Assembly (NCBI RefSeq): GCF_014653695.1
Contig: NZ_BNAR01000013.1
Coordinates: 124,001-188,000, forward strand
From: Lentzea cavernae
Lineage (GTDB): Bacteria > Actinomycetota > Actinomycetes > Mycobacteriales > Pseudonocardiaceae
Direction: 5' to 3'
Length of the DNA: 64,000 nt
In this document: positions 51,216 through 60,749 of the stretch, piece by piece
How the letters are laid out: each line of letters starts with the position of its first letter
How positions within the stretch are numbered: the first letter of the stretch is position 1
Translations under genes and position numbers: made by a program
The notes under the pieces: model-generated
The model's input: the letters and a program-made list of their open reading frames with translations, nothing else
Database searches by the model: none
What the model was told of the DNA's origin: nothing

Positions 51216-52156
51216 AGCCCGTGGCCAGCGTGTCGCTGGACCTCGACAACCTGTGGGCGTACCTGCGCACGCACGGCGACCCGCGCTGGGAGAGCAGGCC
51301 GAGCTTCCTGCCGTCCGCGGTGCCGCGCCTGCTGGACGTCTTCGGTGAACAGCGTCTGACCACCACGGTCTTCGTCGTGGGCGCGGACGCCGAACGCGAC
51401 GACGGCGCCGAAGCGGTGTCCTCGATCGTCGCCGCCGGGCACGAGATCGCGAACCACTCGTTCTGGCACCAGCCGTGGCTGCACCGGTTCTCCGACGAGG
51501 ACGTCGAGAAGGAGGTCATGCGCGCCGAGGAGGCGATCATGGCCGCCGGGGCGCCGCGGCCGGTCGGGTTCCGCGGGCCGGGGTACAGCGTCACGCCCGC
51601 GTTGCTGGACGTGCTGGCGCGGCGCGGTTACCGCTACGACGCCAGCGTGCTGCCGACGTGGATCGGGCCGCTGGCGCGCGCCTACCACAACCGGACGGCG
51701 GGCTCGACGGACGGCGGCGAGGACCTGTTCGGCGGGTTCGGCAAGGTCCGGGCTCCCAACAAGGCGTATCGCTGGCGTGGCAACGGAGTGGTCGAGCTGC
51801 CGGTGACGACGATGCCGTTGCTGCGGGTGCCGATCCACGGCGCGTACCTGCTTCAGCTGCACCAGATCTCGCCCCGGCTGGCGCGCGGTTACTTCCGCAC
51901 GGCGTTGCGGTTGTGCTTGGCGCGCAAGGTCTCCCCGTCGCTGCTGCTGCACCCGACCGACGTGTTGTCCGGTGCCGAGGCGCCCGGGATGGAGTTCTTC
52001 CCCGGCATGGCGATCCCCGGCACGCAGAAGGTCGAGCTGCTGGGGTGGGTGTTGTCGTTGCTGCGTCAGCACTTCGACGTGGTCGGAACCGGTGAGCACG
52101 TCGACCGGGTCGCGGGTTCCCGGCTTCGCGAACGGGATCCCGTCGCATGTGGCTGA
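51212..52156 (+). CDS. Polysaccharide deacetylase (NodB homology, CE4)
   Basis: 314 residues. Catalytic Asp pair in S-L-D-L-D-N-L-W, the metal motif H-S-F-W-H (as in H-S/T-x2-3-H) and the motif-3 R-G-P-G-Y-S. There is no signal peptide, so it may act on cytosolic or membrane-bound sugar lipid intermediates. It sits between a permease and the ligase gene (10-base overlap), in the exopolysaccharide operon, and would remove N-acetyl groups from the polymer or precursor. Confidence 0.85.
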   Translation: MKPVASVSLDLDNLWAYLRTHGDPRWESRPSFLPSAVPRLLDVFGEQRLTTTVFVVGADAERDDGAEAVSSIVAAGHEIANHSFWHQPWLHRFSDEDVEKEVMRAEEAIMAAGAPRPVGFRGPGYSVTPALLDVLARRGYRYDASVLPTWIGPLARAYHNRTAGSTDGGEDLFGGFGKVRAPNKAYRWRGNGVVELPVTTMPLLRVPIHGAYLLQLHQISPRLARGYFRTALRLCLARKVSPSLLLHPTDVLSGAEAPGMEFFPGMAIPGTQKVELLGWVLSLLRQHFDVVGTGEHVDRVAGSRLRERDPVACG

Positions 52157-53319
52157 CGGTCCTGCTGCGCGTCTTCGCCTGCGGCACGGTGGCACTGGCC
52201 CCGTTGGAGGGCTACCTGCTGCAGGTGCACGGGCAGTCGGCCAAGATCGTGCCCGCCCTGTTGATCGGCGTGTGGCTCTTCTCGCTCTACCGGGAACGGC
52301 GACTGCCCGCGCCGCATCCGCTGCACCTGATCATCGCCTTGCTGGCGGTGGTGCTGCTGGCGACTTCGGCTGTGCACGAGGCCGAGCCGTTCACGATGGA
52401 GTACCTCGTGCGGTGGGTGCCGTTCCTGGTGATCACGGTGGTGCTCGCCGACGTGGCCGCGCGGGAGGTGCCGGTCCGCGCGCTGCTCGCGGCGACGGTC
52501 GCCGGCGCGGTCGTGGCCGCGGCGGGCGGGCTGCTCAGCGTGGCCGGTGGTTCGTTGCGCGCCACCGGGCCGTTGGAGGACCCCAACGACCTGGCGTTCT
52601 TCCTCGTGGCGGCGATGCCGTTGCTGGTCGCCCTTCCTGCTCGCGGCCGGTCCCGGATCGTGTTGCTGGTGCTGGGCGCGGTGCTGGTGGCCGGTACCGC
52701 AGCGACCTTCTCCCGTGGCGGGGGGATCGCGCTGGCGTGCGCGCTGGTGTGGTTGATCGCGCGCAAGGCCTTGCCGGTGCGCGCGGTGGCGGTGACCGCG
52801 GCCGTCGCGGGTGTGGCGGCGCTGGTGTTCGCGTCGACCGCGCAGGCGGAGCTGTCGCGGGCGTTCCAGGAGAAGAGCCACATCGCGGGCACCAACGCCG
52901 ACACCAGGATGCTGCGCTGGCAGGCGGCGTCGCGGATGCTGGCCGACAACCCGGTGCTCGGCGTCGGGCCCGGCGGGTTCCGCCAGGAGTACGCGGCGGC
53001 CGGGCACAACGCGGAGATCGACGAGCAGACCCCCGTGGCGCACAACCTGTTCCTCGAAGTCGCCGCCGAGCTCGGCGTTCCGGGTTTCGCGCTGCTGATC
53101 GCGTTCATCGCGCTCGGGTTCGTGGCGAGCGAACGGGCGTTGCGCCGCGTGGCGGACCGGCGTGAGGCCGTGGCCGTGCAGGCGGCGCTGATCGCCGTGC
53201 TGATCGCCTCGATCTTCCTGTCCGAGCAGTACTACCTGCCCCTGTGGTCGCTCGTCGCCCTCGCCGTGGCGATCGAACAGCGGTGCCTGAAGGAGAGTCG
53301 ATGCGCGTTCTCCACGTGA
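52147..53319 (+). CDS. O-antigen ligase/polymerase-like membrane protein
   Basis: 390 residues with about ten helices and the Wzy_C core: L-E-D-P-N-D-L-A-F-F, T-F-S-R-G-G-G-I-A-L, R-W-Q-A-A-S-R-M-L-A-D-N-P-V-L-G-V-G-P-G-G-F and the extracytoplasmic H-N-L-F-L-E-V-A-A-E-L-G loop. It would polymerise or attach undecaprenyl-linked repeat units. Overlaps the genes on both sides (10 and 19 bases). Confidence 0.85.
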   Translation: MWLTVLLRVFACGTVALAPLEGYLLQVHGQSAKIVPALLIGVWLFSLYRERRLPAPHPLHLIIALLAVVLLATSAVHEAEPFTMEYLVRWVPFLVITVVLADVAAREVPVRALLAATVAGAVVAAAGGLLSVAGGSLRATGPLEDPNDLAFFLVAAMPLLVALPARGRSRIVLLVLGAVLVAGTAATFSRGGGIALACALVWLIARKALPVRAVAVTAAVAGVAALVFASTAQAELSRAFQEKSHIAGTNADTRMLRWQAASRMLADNPVLGVGPGGFRQEYAAAGHNAEIDEQTPVAHNLFLEVAAELGVPGFALLIAFIALGFVASERALRRVADRREAVAVQAALIAVLIASIFLSEQYYLPLWSLVALAVAIEQRCLKESRCAFST

Positions 53320-54335
53320 TCAGCGAGATGGGCGCGGGCGGCGCGGAGGCGCTCGTGGCCGGCATGGCACTCGCGGGCGGTGACGTCGGCTGGGAGTCCG
53401 CGGTGGCGAGCGGCGGGGGTTTCCGCGTCGACACCGTTCGTGCCGGCGGGGTTCCCGTGTTCGACGTGCCGGTGGCGCGCCGCTCGCCTCTCGGTGTGCT
53501 CCGCGCGGCTGTGGCCGTCCGGGCGGCCGTGCGCCGCTTCCGGCCCGATGTCGTTCTGGCGCACAACGTCTCGGCGTCGCTCGTCGCTCGCATGGCCTCT
53601 CCGCGACGGCCTGTGGTGACGGTGTTCCACGGCGTGGACGAGGCCGACGTGCCTGGCGCTGTCCGCGTTCTGAACCGGGTGTCCACCGTCGTCGTGACCG
53701 TCGCCTCGGCCGCGGCCGCTCGACTGCGCGACGCCGGGCTCGGCTCCGTGGCCGTGATCCCGAACGCCGTCTTCCCGTGCGCGCCTTCCGCGGATCGGGC
53801 GACGGTGCGCGCTCGGCTGGGCACCCCACCCGGCGTGCCGGTCGCCCTGTGCCCGGCCCGGCTGGAACCGCAGAAGCGGCACGACGTGCTGCTCGACGCG
53901 TGGGCCCAGGTCCCCGGCGACTGCGAGCTGTGGCTGGCCGGCGACGGCAGCCTGCGCGCGTCGCTGGAGGCGAGGGCCGACGGCCGCGTCCGTTTCCTGG
54001 GCACCCGCACCGACGTGCGCGACCTGCTCGAGGCGGCGGACGTCACCGTGCTCACCAGCGACTGGGAGGGCATGCCGATCGCGCTCCTCGAATCACTGGC
54101 GGCGGACCGCCCCGTCGTAGCGTCCGATGTGGACGGTGTGCGCGAGGTGCTGTCCGGCGGCGGCGGAATCCTCGTGCCGCGCCGCGACCCCGCGCAGACC
54201 GCGAAGGCGTTGCGCGGCCTGCTCCACTCCCCCGCAGCGCGTTCGGTGGCCGCCTCCCACGACGGGTCGGCCGACGCGCACACGTTGATGAAGTCCTACG
54301 ACGAACTGCTTCGTACCGTCCTGGAGGGACGATGA
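53301..54335 (+). CDS. Glycosyltransferase family 4
   Basis: 344 residues, GT-B fold. M-G-A-G-G-A-E is the N-terminal glycine loop, P-A-R-L-E-P-Q-K-R-H-D-V-L-L-D-A-W the donor-side hinge, and E-G-M-P-I-A-L-L-E-S-L-A the E-x7-E retaining motif. ATG 53301 has AAGGAG 7 bases before it, inside the ligase gene. It adds a sugar to the lipid-linked repeat unit; donor and acceptor cannot be read from sequence. Confidence 0.85.
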   Translation: MRVLHVISEMGAGGAEALVAGMALAGGDVGWESAVASGGGFRVDTVRAGGVPVFDVPVARRSPLGVLRAAVAVRAAVRRFRPDVVLAHNVSASLVARMASPRRPVVTVFHGVDEADVPGAVRVLNRVSTVVVTVASAAAARLRDAGLGSVAVIPNAVFPCAPSADRATVRARLGTPPGVPVALCPARLEPQKRHDVLLDAWAQVPGDCELWLAGDGSLRASLEARADGRVRFLGTRTDVRDLLEAADVTVLTSDWEGMPIALLESLAADRPVVASDVDGVREVLSGGGGILVPRRDPAQTAKALRGLLHSPAARSVAASHDGSADAHTLMKSYDELLRTVLEGR

Positions 54336-55183
54336 AGGCTCCCAGAGCTGTGGTGGAAGGCGTGCTGGCCGCCGTGCTGGTAGGCGCGGCCGTGCTGCTG
54401 GCCGTGGCGATGCGCGACGGTGTGTCCGAGGGCAGGCTGACCCTGCTCGCCACCCCGGTGGCACCCGACAGCGCCCAGTTCGGCGAGGTCACCTCCCTCG
54501 CCGCACCCGCTGTCGTGCAACTGGTCCGCAGCCCGTCCGTCCTCGACGCCGCGTCCCGCGCGGCGGGCACGACCCCGGACCGCCTCGCCGACGCCATCGC
54601 CGTCGAACTGGTCCCGGCGTCCGGCGTGGCCCGGATCTCGGTGCGCGCGGACTCGTCGGACCACGCCTCGAACGCCGTGGCCGCGGTGGCCAAGGCCGTG
54701 ATCGACGCCGACCTGCTGGCTCCGGCCGCCCGCTTCCGGCTCGTGGACCCGCGCCCCGAGACGACGCAGGTGTCGCCGGACTGGCGCCTCGCCACCGGGC
54801 TCGCCCTGGTCGCCGCCGTGATCGCCGGTGTGGCCGTGGTGGCGCTGCGCCGTCTGCGGGGCAACGTGCGCGCCGCGCTCTCGACCGCGGGCATCGGTCA
54901 CCCCGTTGTCGTCGCTGCTGACGATGACCCGGATCTGACTTCGCGGCTCACGGCGTTGTGCGTGGCGGCGGCCCGGCCGGTGCGGGTGCTGCCGGTGAGC
55001 CCGTCGCTGGTGGAGCGGGCGGAGGAACTCGCGCGGGCGCTGCCGGACAAGGCTTCGGAGCCCGCCGACGGCACGGCCGTGATCGCGGTCGCGTCGAGCG
55101 ACCGGGCTCGGCGCGACGACCTGGCGACGGCCCTTGCGGTGTTGCCGGCCTCTTCGGTGCTGGTGGCGGTGGTGCTGGCGTGA
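54332..55183 (+). CDS. Wzz-like polysaccharide co-polymerase
   Basis: 283 residues. Two membrane helices (V-L-A-A-V-L-V-G-A-A-V-L-L-A-V-A near the start and L-A-L-V-A-A-V-I-A-G-V-A-V-V-A-L at about 165-180) bracket an extracytoplasmic helical region, the Wzz/PCP plan. A C-terminal cytosolic part of about 100 residues lacks Walker motifs, so it is not a tyrosine kinase. It would govern chain length or export. ATGA overlap before, GTGA after. Confidence 0.7.
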   Translation: MKAPRAVVEGVLAAVLVGAAVLLAVAMRDGVSEGRLTLLATPVAPDSAQFGEVTSLAAPAVVQLVRSPSVLDAASRAAGTTPDRLADAIAVELVPASGVARISVRADSSDHASNAVAAVAKAVIDADLLAPAARFRLVDPRPETTQVSPDWRLATGLALVAAVIAGVAVVALRRLRGNVRAALSTAGIGHPVVVAADDDPDLTSRLTALCVAAARPVRVLPVSPSLVERAEELARALPDKASEPADGTAVIAVASSDRARRDDLATALAVLPASSVLVAVVLA

Positions 55184-55947
55184 TCTCGGCGAAGATGTCA
55201 GACCTGCTTGGGACGATAGGAGTGGGGGCTCGCGCCCCCCTGGGGGCCGGTCAGTCCGAATCGATCCCGACGGCGGCGGCCGGTCTGAAGGCGCCCGCCA
55301 AGGCGGTGGCTGGCTCGAAGGCGGTGGCTGGCCCAAAGGCGGTGGCTGGCCCAAAGGCGGTGGCTGGCTCGAAGGCGGCCGCGAGGGTTGCGGCGAGTCC
55401 CAAGGCAGCCGCGAACGCGGCCAAGCCGAGGGTGGCTGCGAACGCGGGCACGAACCCCGCGCCAGCCACCAAGGCGGTGACGAACCCGAAGGCGGCCACA
55501 AACACGGTGGCCAAGCCGAAACCAGCCACTGATGCGGTCGCCAGGCTGAAGGCCATCACGAAGGCGGTGGATGGCCCGAAGCCAGCTTCGAACGGGGTCG
55601 CGGACCCCAATCCTGCTTCCAAGGCAGTGGCCGGCCCAAAGGCGGCCACCGACTTGAAGGCGTCCGCAAACCCCGAGGCAGCCAAGAACGCGGTGGCCAA
55701 CGCGCAGGCAACCACCAAGGCCGCCACCTCGAACAACCAGCCCACCGCAGACGCCGAGTCCAGCCAAGACGACCTGACCCCCCACCCCAAAACGGGCGTG
55801 AAGCTAGCACTCAGGTGGCCCACCCTCCTCCACCCGCAGAACCTCCCCGTGATCCTGGCCGCAACAACCCTCACCGCCCTAGCAGCACTAGCCGCCCTGA
55901 CCGCCCTCGCAGCAACCTCAGTAGTAGTAGCGGTGGTACCAGAATGA
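55180..55947 (+). CDS. Lys/Ala/Pro-rich repeat protein with C-terminal membrane helix
   Basis: 255 residues. Residues about 35-200 are low-complexity, built on K-A-V-A-G-P and K-A-A-A-N-P units like histone H1 tails, strongly basic and probably unfolded. A Pro/Asn linker leads to one C-terminal helix (L-P-V-I-L-A-A-T-T-L-T-A-L-A-A-L). It overlaps both neighbours by four bases (GTGA, ATGA), so it is a real operon gene and not a shadow. It may bind the acidic polymer or tether the export machine. I know no named family. Confidence 0.6.
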   Translation: MISAKMSDLLGTIGVGARAPLGAGQSESIPTAAAGLKAPAKAVAGSKAVAGPKAVAGPKAVAGSKAAARVAASPKAAANAAKPRVAANAGTNPAPATKAVTNPKAATNTVAKPKPATDAVARLKAITKAVDGPKPASNGVADPNPASKAVAGPKAATDLKASANPEAAKNAVANAQATTKAATSNNQPTADAESSQDDLTPHPKTGVKLALRWPTLLHPQNLPVILAATTLTALAALAALTALAATSVVVAVVPE

Positions 55948-57194
55948 TCACCACGACCAACCGACCCGGCCTCGCCAAAACCATCGGCATCACCCTGGTA
56001 GCCCTAGCCGGTGCCCTAAGCGCCTTCCGGGCACTGAAGCCGTCGTGGGAAGTCCCCCTCCCCACAGAGCAGAACCTGCCCGAAGAACGCATGCAGGACT
56101 TCCGGGACGCGCTCTACTTCCCGATCCGCGAGTTCATGAACGGCGGCAACCCGTACGACCCGGCGGTGATGTTCGACCACTGGCCGGTGCGGCAGAACTT
56201 CAACCTCTACCAGCCCTACCACCTGGTGCTGCACCTCCCGTTCGCGCTGCCGGAGTACCGGGTGGGCGCGGTGGCGTTCGCGCTGGCGTGTCTGGTGCTC
56301 CTGATCGGACTCGCTGTCATGGCGGCCAACGGCGCACGTCTGCCGCTCGTCGCCAGCAGCACTGTGATCGCCACGCTGCTGGTGACGAGCCAGGTCGGCA
56401 AGGCGCAGATGTACATCGGCCAGGTGAACCCGCTGATCGCGGTCAGCGTGGCCGGGGCGTTGTTGCTGCGCACGAAGAGTCCTGGCTGGGCGTCGGTGGC
56501 ACTGGCTCTCGCGTGGCTCAAGCCGCAGTTCGGGCTTCCGCTGGCGCTGTTGTTGTTCGTGCGCGGGGATCGGAGGGTTGCGCTGCAAGGCACGGCGGTG
56601 GCCGCGGTGGCGAGTCTGCCCGTGGCGGGGCTGTTGATCGTGCGCGGTGGTGGGGTGCGGGAGTTCCTCGACGTCATCTCGCGCAACCTCGAGTGGGCCA
56701 GCAGCACCGGGTACGGGGCGGTCGACTCGATGACGGCTCAGCGCGTTGACCTGCCCGCGGTGTTCTTCCGCGTGACCGGGTGGTTGCCGCCTGCTGCGGA
56801 GTTGTTGGCGTTGTGCGGGGTTCTTGCGGTGACGGCGCTGCTCGCGCGGAGGCTCGACCGGACCGAGAACGGGTCGGAGGCGGCGGATCTGCTCGTGTGC
56901 CTTGGCATCGTGGTGGCGCTCGTGCATCAGCCGGGTGACGTGTTGATCGCGGTTCCGGCGATGGTGGCGCTGGCCGTCGTGTGCTGGCGGCGCAGGAGGG
57001 ACAGCCACTGGCGGTGGGCCGGTGTGGCGACGTTGCTGGTCGTGGTTCCGTTCGCGCACCTCTACTTCGTTGACACGGCTGTGAAAAGCCTTGTGGGTGC
57101 TCGGGCCGGTGTGACGCTGGACGGGGCGGCGCTCGTCGTGGCCTGGGTGGTGCTGGCCGTGTTCGCGGCACGACACGTCCGGCGCAACGCATGA
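55944..57194 (+). CDS. Glycosyltransferase family 87 (DUF2029) membrane protein
   Basis: 416 residues with about ten membrane segments. N-terminal R-D-A-L-Y-F-P-I-R-E-F-M-N-G-G-N-P-Y-D (the acidic loop of GT-C enzymes), G-Q-V-N-P-L-I-A and W-L-K-P-Q-F-G-L-P are the GT87 signatures. GT87 members use polyprenyl-phosphate-linked mannose or arabinose as donors outside the membrane. Coupled by ATGA to both neighbours. Confidence 0.8.
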   Translation: MITTTNRPGLAKTIGITLVALAGALSAFRALKPSWEVPLPTEQNLPEERMQDFRDALYFPIREFMNGGNPYDPAVMFDHWPVRQNFNLYQPYHLVLHLPFALPEYRVGAVAFALACLVLLIGLAVMAANGARLPLVASSTVIATLLVTSQVGKAQMYIGQVNPLIAVSVAGALLLRTKSPGWASVALALAWLKPQFGLPLALLLFVRGDRRVALQGTAVAAVASLPVAGLLIVRGGGVREFLDVISRNLEWASSTGYGAVDSMTAQRVDLPAVFFRVTGWLPPAAELLALCGVLAVTALLARRLDRTENGSEAADLLVCLGIVVALVHQPGDVLIAVPAMVALAVVCWRRRRDSHWRWAGVATLLVVVPFAHLYFVDTAVKSLVGARAGVTLDGAALVVAWVVLAVFAARHVRRNA

Positions 57195-58591
57195 CAGACG
57201 TGGCGGTGCGGGGGTCGCTGTGGCTCTTCGCGGTCAACCTGGTGAGCAAGAGCAGCCAGATCGTCGTGACCCTCGCGCTCGCCCTGTTCCTCACCGAAGC
57301 CGACCTCGGGGCGGTGGCGCTCACGGTGTCGATCGTCAACATCGGCCAGGTGATCCAGGCGATGGGCGTCTACGACATCGTCAGCCGGACCGCCCTCGAT
57401 CCCCTCAGGACCGCCGGAACCGTGCTCACGATGAGCGTCGCGGCCGGCACGGTGCTCGCCGTGGTGCTCGTCGCCACCGCGAACCCGATCGCCGCCGCGC
57501 TCGGGGCGCCCGACGCCTCCGGGATGCTGCGGCTCGCGGCGCTCACCCTGCCGTTCACCGCGGCGGGCGGTGTGCAGATGGCGTTGATGCACCGCGAACT
57601 CGACTTCCGGCGGCGCATGCTCCCCGACGCGGGCGGCATGCTCATCGGCGCGGCGGTCACGGTCACCCTGGCAGCGAACGGGACCGGGCCGACGGCGCTC
57701 GTCCTGGGGCTGCTCTGCACGGCGGTCGCGCAACCCGTGCTCGCCGCCGTCGCCGGCGCGCGGATCCGTCCCACCTGGGACCGGGACGCGGCGGCGGAAG
57801 CGGCGCAGTGGCTCGTGGTCGTGGGGCCGGGCGCGTTGATCGCGGTGTTGCTGATCAACGTCGACTACCTCGCGATCGGGCACGTCCTCGGCCCGGAGGC
57901 GGTGGGCGGTTACAGCCTCGCCTTCCGCATCGCCTGGGTGCCGTACATCATGATCGCGGTCGTGCTGGGCGGCGTGCTGTTCCCGATCTGCGCCGAGCTG
58001 GTCCGAAATGGACAGAGCGATCAGCTCCCGGACACGCTGCGGCGGTTCACCACCGCGACCCTGGTGATCACCGGTGGCCTGTACGCGACGGTCGCGCTGT
58101 CGGCACACGGGATCGTGGTGCTGGGTGAGCAGTGGGCGGGCGCGGCGCGTCTGCTCTCCCTGCTCTGCGGCTACGGACTCGGCCTGGGCCTCCTGCACGT
58201 CTGGTACCAGGTGATCAGAGCCGCCGGGCACGCCCGCCAGTACCTCGCCCTCGAAGCCGCCCACCTCGTGGCGCTCCTGACCGCACTGGTGTTCACCACC
58301 GGACTCGGCCCGGCGGCGGTCGCGATCACCCAGGTGACCGTGGTGTGGCTGTTGGTGCCCGTGACCTGGCTGGTCCTCAGGCGCAACGGCCTCGCGTTCC
58401 CCATCCCGATCCGGACGATCGCCGGCGTTCTCGGCGCCGCCCTCGCGTGCTACGCCGTCAGCACCCTCCTGCCCGACAGCACGACCGTCACCGGCCTGAT
58501 CACAACGGGACTGGTCCTGCTCGCCACCTACTGCGCGATCGCCCTCCCCCTGAACCGCACCGTCCTCATCGGACTGAAGGAGCGCGCGTGA
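57191..58591 (+). CDS. Wzx-type oligosaccharide flippase
   Basis: 466 residues and 12-14 hydrophobic helices of the MOP/polysaccharide-transport superfamily: R-G-S-L-W-L-F-A-V-N-L-V-S-K near the start, D-Y-L-A-I-G-H-V-L-G-P-E-A-V-G-G-Y-S-L-A-F in the middle. It flips lipid-linked repeat units across the membrane. With the Wzy-like and Wzz-like genes it completes a Wzx/Wzy-type pathway. ATGA overlap at the start. Confidence 0.85.
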   Translation: MTDVAVRGSLWLFAVNLVSKSSQIVVTLALALFLTEADLGAVALTVSIVNIGQVIQAMGVYDIVSRTALDPLRTAGTVLTMSVAAGTVLAVVLVATANPIAAALGAPDASGMLRLAALTLPFTAAGGVQMALMHRELDFRRRMLPDAGGMLIGAAVTVTLAANGTGPTALVLGLLCTAVAQPVLAAVAGARIRPTWDRDAAAEAAQWLVVVGPGALIAVLLINVDYLAIGHVLGPEAVGGYSLAFRIAWVPYIMIAVVLGGVLFPICAELVRNGQSDQLPDTLRRFTTATLVITGGLYATVALSAHGIVVLGEQWAGAARLLSLLCGYGLGLGLLHVWYQVIRAAGHARQYLALEAAHLVALLTALVFTTGLGPAAVAITQVTVVWLLVPVTWLVLRRNGLAFPIPIRTIAGVLGAALACYAVSTLLPDSTTVTGLITTGLVLLATYCAIALPLNRTVLIGLKERA

Positions 58592-59655
58592 AGATCCTCC
58601 ACGTGACGCAACCGGTCGAGGCCGGCGTCGCCGTCGTGGTCCTGGCCCTCGCCCGAGCCCAGCAACGACGCGGCTGGGACGTCGGCATCGCCTGCCCTCC
58701 GCACGGCTGGCTGCCAGAACAGGCGCGCAAAGCCGGAATCCCGGTGCACACCTGGCACGCGACCCGAAGCCCGGGACCACGCACAGCGCTGGAACTCCGT
58801 TCCCTCCGCGAGGTCATGAAAAAACTGACTCCCGACGTCGTCCACCTGCACAGCTCCAAGGCCGGTCTCGCGAGGCTCGTCCTGCGCGGCCGCACCCCCA
58901 CGATCTTCCAGCCCCACCTGTGGTCGTTCCGCGTCGCCACCGGAGCGCTCAGCAAGGCGTGTCGCCTCTGGGAGGCGGCGGCGTCCCGCTGGACGACCAC
59001 GCTCCTCTGCGTCAGCGACGACGAACTGCAAGCCGGCCGCACGGCGAAGGTCAGCGCACGGGCCGAGGTCGTCTTCAACGGCATCGACACCCGAAGCCTG
59101 ACCCCGAGCCCCAAAGCCCACGACGTCCCCACCGCGGTGTGCGTCGGCAGGCTGGCGCACCAGAAGGGCCAGGACCTGCTGCTCGAAGCCTGGCCCCACG
59201 TGCTCGCAAAGGTCCCCGACGCCGAACTCCTGATGGTCGGCGACGGTCCGATGGCAGCGCAACTACAGGCCGGGCACCACTCCGGCGTCCGCTGGCACGG
59301 CCACAGCGACGCGGTCGACGCGTTCTACGCCGAAGCCGACGTCGTGGTCCTGCCCTCCCGCGCCGAGGGCATGGCCCTGGTGCCGCTCGAAGCCATGGCC
59401 TGCGGGCGCCCGGTCGTCGCGTTCGACGTCGAAGGTGTCGGGCAGAGCATCGGCGACGCGGGCGAGGTGGTCCCGGCCGGAGACGTGAAAGCCCTGGCGC
59501 AAGCGATTGCGCTCAGGCTCGCCGACCCGGAACTCGCCGCCGCGGAAGGCAAACGCGGCCGGCAGCGGGCGGAGACCCTGTTCGACCGCGACCGCATGAC
59601 CGACCGGATCGCGACGCTCACCGCGACGCTGGTCGCCGAGGAAGGACGACGATGA
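58588..59655 (+). CDS. Glycosyltransferase family 4
   Basis: 355 residues. N-terminal P-V-E-A-G-V-A-V-V-V in place of the glycine loop, H-L-H-S-S-K-A-G, V-F-N-G-I-D, G-R-L-A-H-Q-K-G-Q-D-L-L-L-E-A-W and E-G-M-A-L-V-P-L-E-A-M-A as the E-x7-E motif. GTG start overlaps the flippase stop by four bases, with AAGGAG 7 bases upstream. One of three GT4 enzymes in the cluster. Confidence 0.85.
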   Translation: MKILHVTQPVEAGVAVVVLALARAQQRRGWDVGIACPPHGWLPEQARKAGIPVHTWHATRSPGPRTALELRSLREVMKKLTPDVVHLHSSKAGLARLVLRGRTPTIFQPHLWSFRVATGALSKACRLWEAAASRWTTTLLCVSDDELQAGRTAKVSARAEVVFNGIDTRSLTPSPKAHDVPTAVCVGRLAHQKGQDLLLEAWPHVLAKVPDAELLMVGDGPMAAQLQAGHHSGVRWHGHSDAVDAFYAEADVVVLPSRAEGMALVPLEAMACGRPVVAFDVEGVGQSIGDAGEVVPAGDVKALAQAIALRLADPELAAAEGKRGRQRAETLFDRDRMTDRIATLTATLVAEEGRR

Positions 59656-60749
59656 CACGGATCGCCTACCTGCTCACCCAGGACAGCGGTGGCCCGGTGG
59701 ACGTGACGGTGCGCCTGGCCGCCGCGCTGGCCAAGTCGGGCGACGCCGAGGTGCGCGTGTTCGGCCCCCGGCCGAGGCGCGGCGCCGAGCTGATCGACCC
59801 GTTCTTCGAGGAGACCCTGGTGATGCGCAAGGGGGACGTGGCCGCCGCACGGCAGGCGCGTGCCGCCCTGAAAGCCTGGCGCCCGGACGTCGTGCACGCC
59901 CAGGACCGCCGATCCGGACTGGTCAGCGCGGGCCTCGCCACCACCGGCACCAAGATCGTGCACACCTACCACGGCGTGCCCGACGACGTGGCGGAGCCGT
60001 GGTTCCGCAACGTCCGCGGCGCCACCCCTCCCCCGGCCTACACGAGGGCGGTGCTGGCCGCCGACGCCGCCGTCGCCCGCGTCGTGCACCGCACCGTCGT
60101 CCCCGCCAGGGAGATGGGCAGGTTCCTGCGCGAACGCCTCTACGTGCCCCCGCACCGCATGACCCACATCGACAACTGCGTCGACGTCGGCGCCGCCATC
60201 CCGCCCGTCAAGCCGGTGCGCAAGCTCATCTTCGTGGGCCTGCTCGTGGAGCGCAAAGGCTTGCTGGACCTGCTGGACGCGCTGGAGACCACGATGCCGG
60301 AGGACGCGACGCTCACGGTCGTCGGCGACGGTCCACAAAGGCTTCAGGCGGAGGGCCGGGTGACGCGCCGGGGTCTCTCGACCAGGGTCAGGTTCCTGGG
60401 GTTCCGCACCGACGTCCCGGAACTGCTGCTCGACCACGACGCCCTGGTGCTGCCGTCCACCATGGAGCAGCAGCCGCTCGTCGTCGCGGAGGCCATGGCG
60501 GCGGGCAAACCCGTCGTCGCCACCGACACCGGCGGGGTCGCGGACATGCTGGGCATCCCCGGCGAGGACTGCCCGAAGCCCGGCGACGTGCCCGCACTCG
60601 CCGCACGGCTGAAAGCCCTCTTCGCCGATCCCGATCCCGCGAGCACCGGAGACCGGCTCGCCACGAGGGCACGGGAGCGGTTCACCCCGGAGGTCTGCGC
60701 CCGCAGGCACCTCGACCTCTACCGCAAGCTCACCGCCGCGGACCGTTGA
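59652..60749 (+). CDS. Glycosyltransferase family 4
   Basis: 365 residues. S-G-G-P-V-D-V-T-V-R-L at the start, H-T-Y-H-G-V-P, V-G-L-L-V-E-R-K-G-L-L-D-L and the E-x7-E region M-E-Q-Q-P-L-V-V-A-E-A-M-A. ATGA overlap with the previous gene; last plus-strand gene of the operon. Its end overlaps the convergent GHL15 gene by 20 bases, so the two transcripts meet there. Confidence 0.85.
   Translation: MTRIAYLLTQDSGGPVDVTVRLAAALAKSGDAEVRVFGPRPRRGAELIDPFFEETLVMRKGDVAAARQARAALKAWRPDVVHAQDRRSGLVSAGLATTGTKIVHTYHGVPDDVAEPWFRNVRGATPPPAYTRAVLAADAAVARVVHRTVVPAREMGRFLRERLYVPPHRMTHIDNCVDVGAAIPPVKPVRKLIFVGLLVERKGLLDLLDALETTMPEDATLTVVGDGPQRLQAEGRVTRRGLSTRVRFLGFRTDVPELLLDHDALVLPSTMEQQPLVVAEAMAAGKPVVATDTGGVADMLGIPGEDCPKPGDVPALAARLKALFADPDPASTGDRLATRARERFTPEVCARRHLDLYRKLTAADR

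Noticed and set aside
55198..55785. Long open frame on the minus strand opposite the Lys/Ala-rich gene
   Set aside because: It reads Gly/Arg/Leu low-complexity sequence created by the complementary repeats, has no ribosome-binding site, and the plus-strand frame is coupled to both neighbours.
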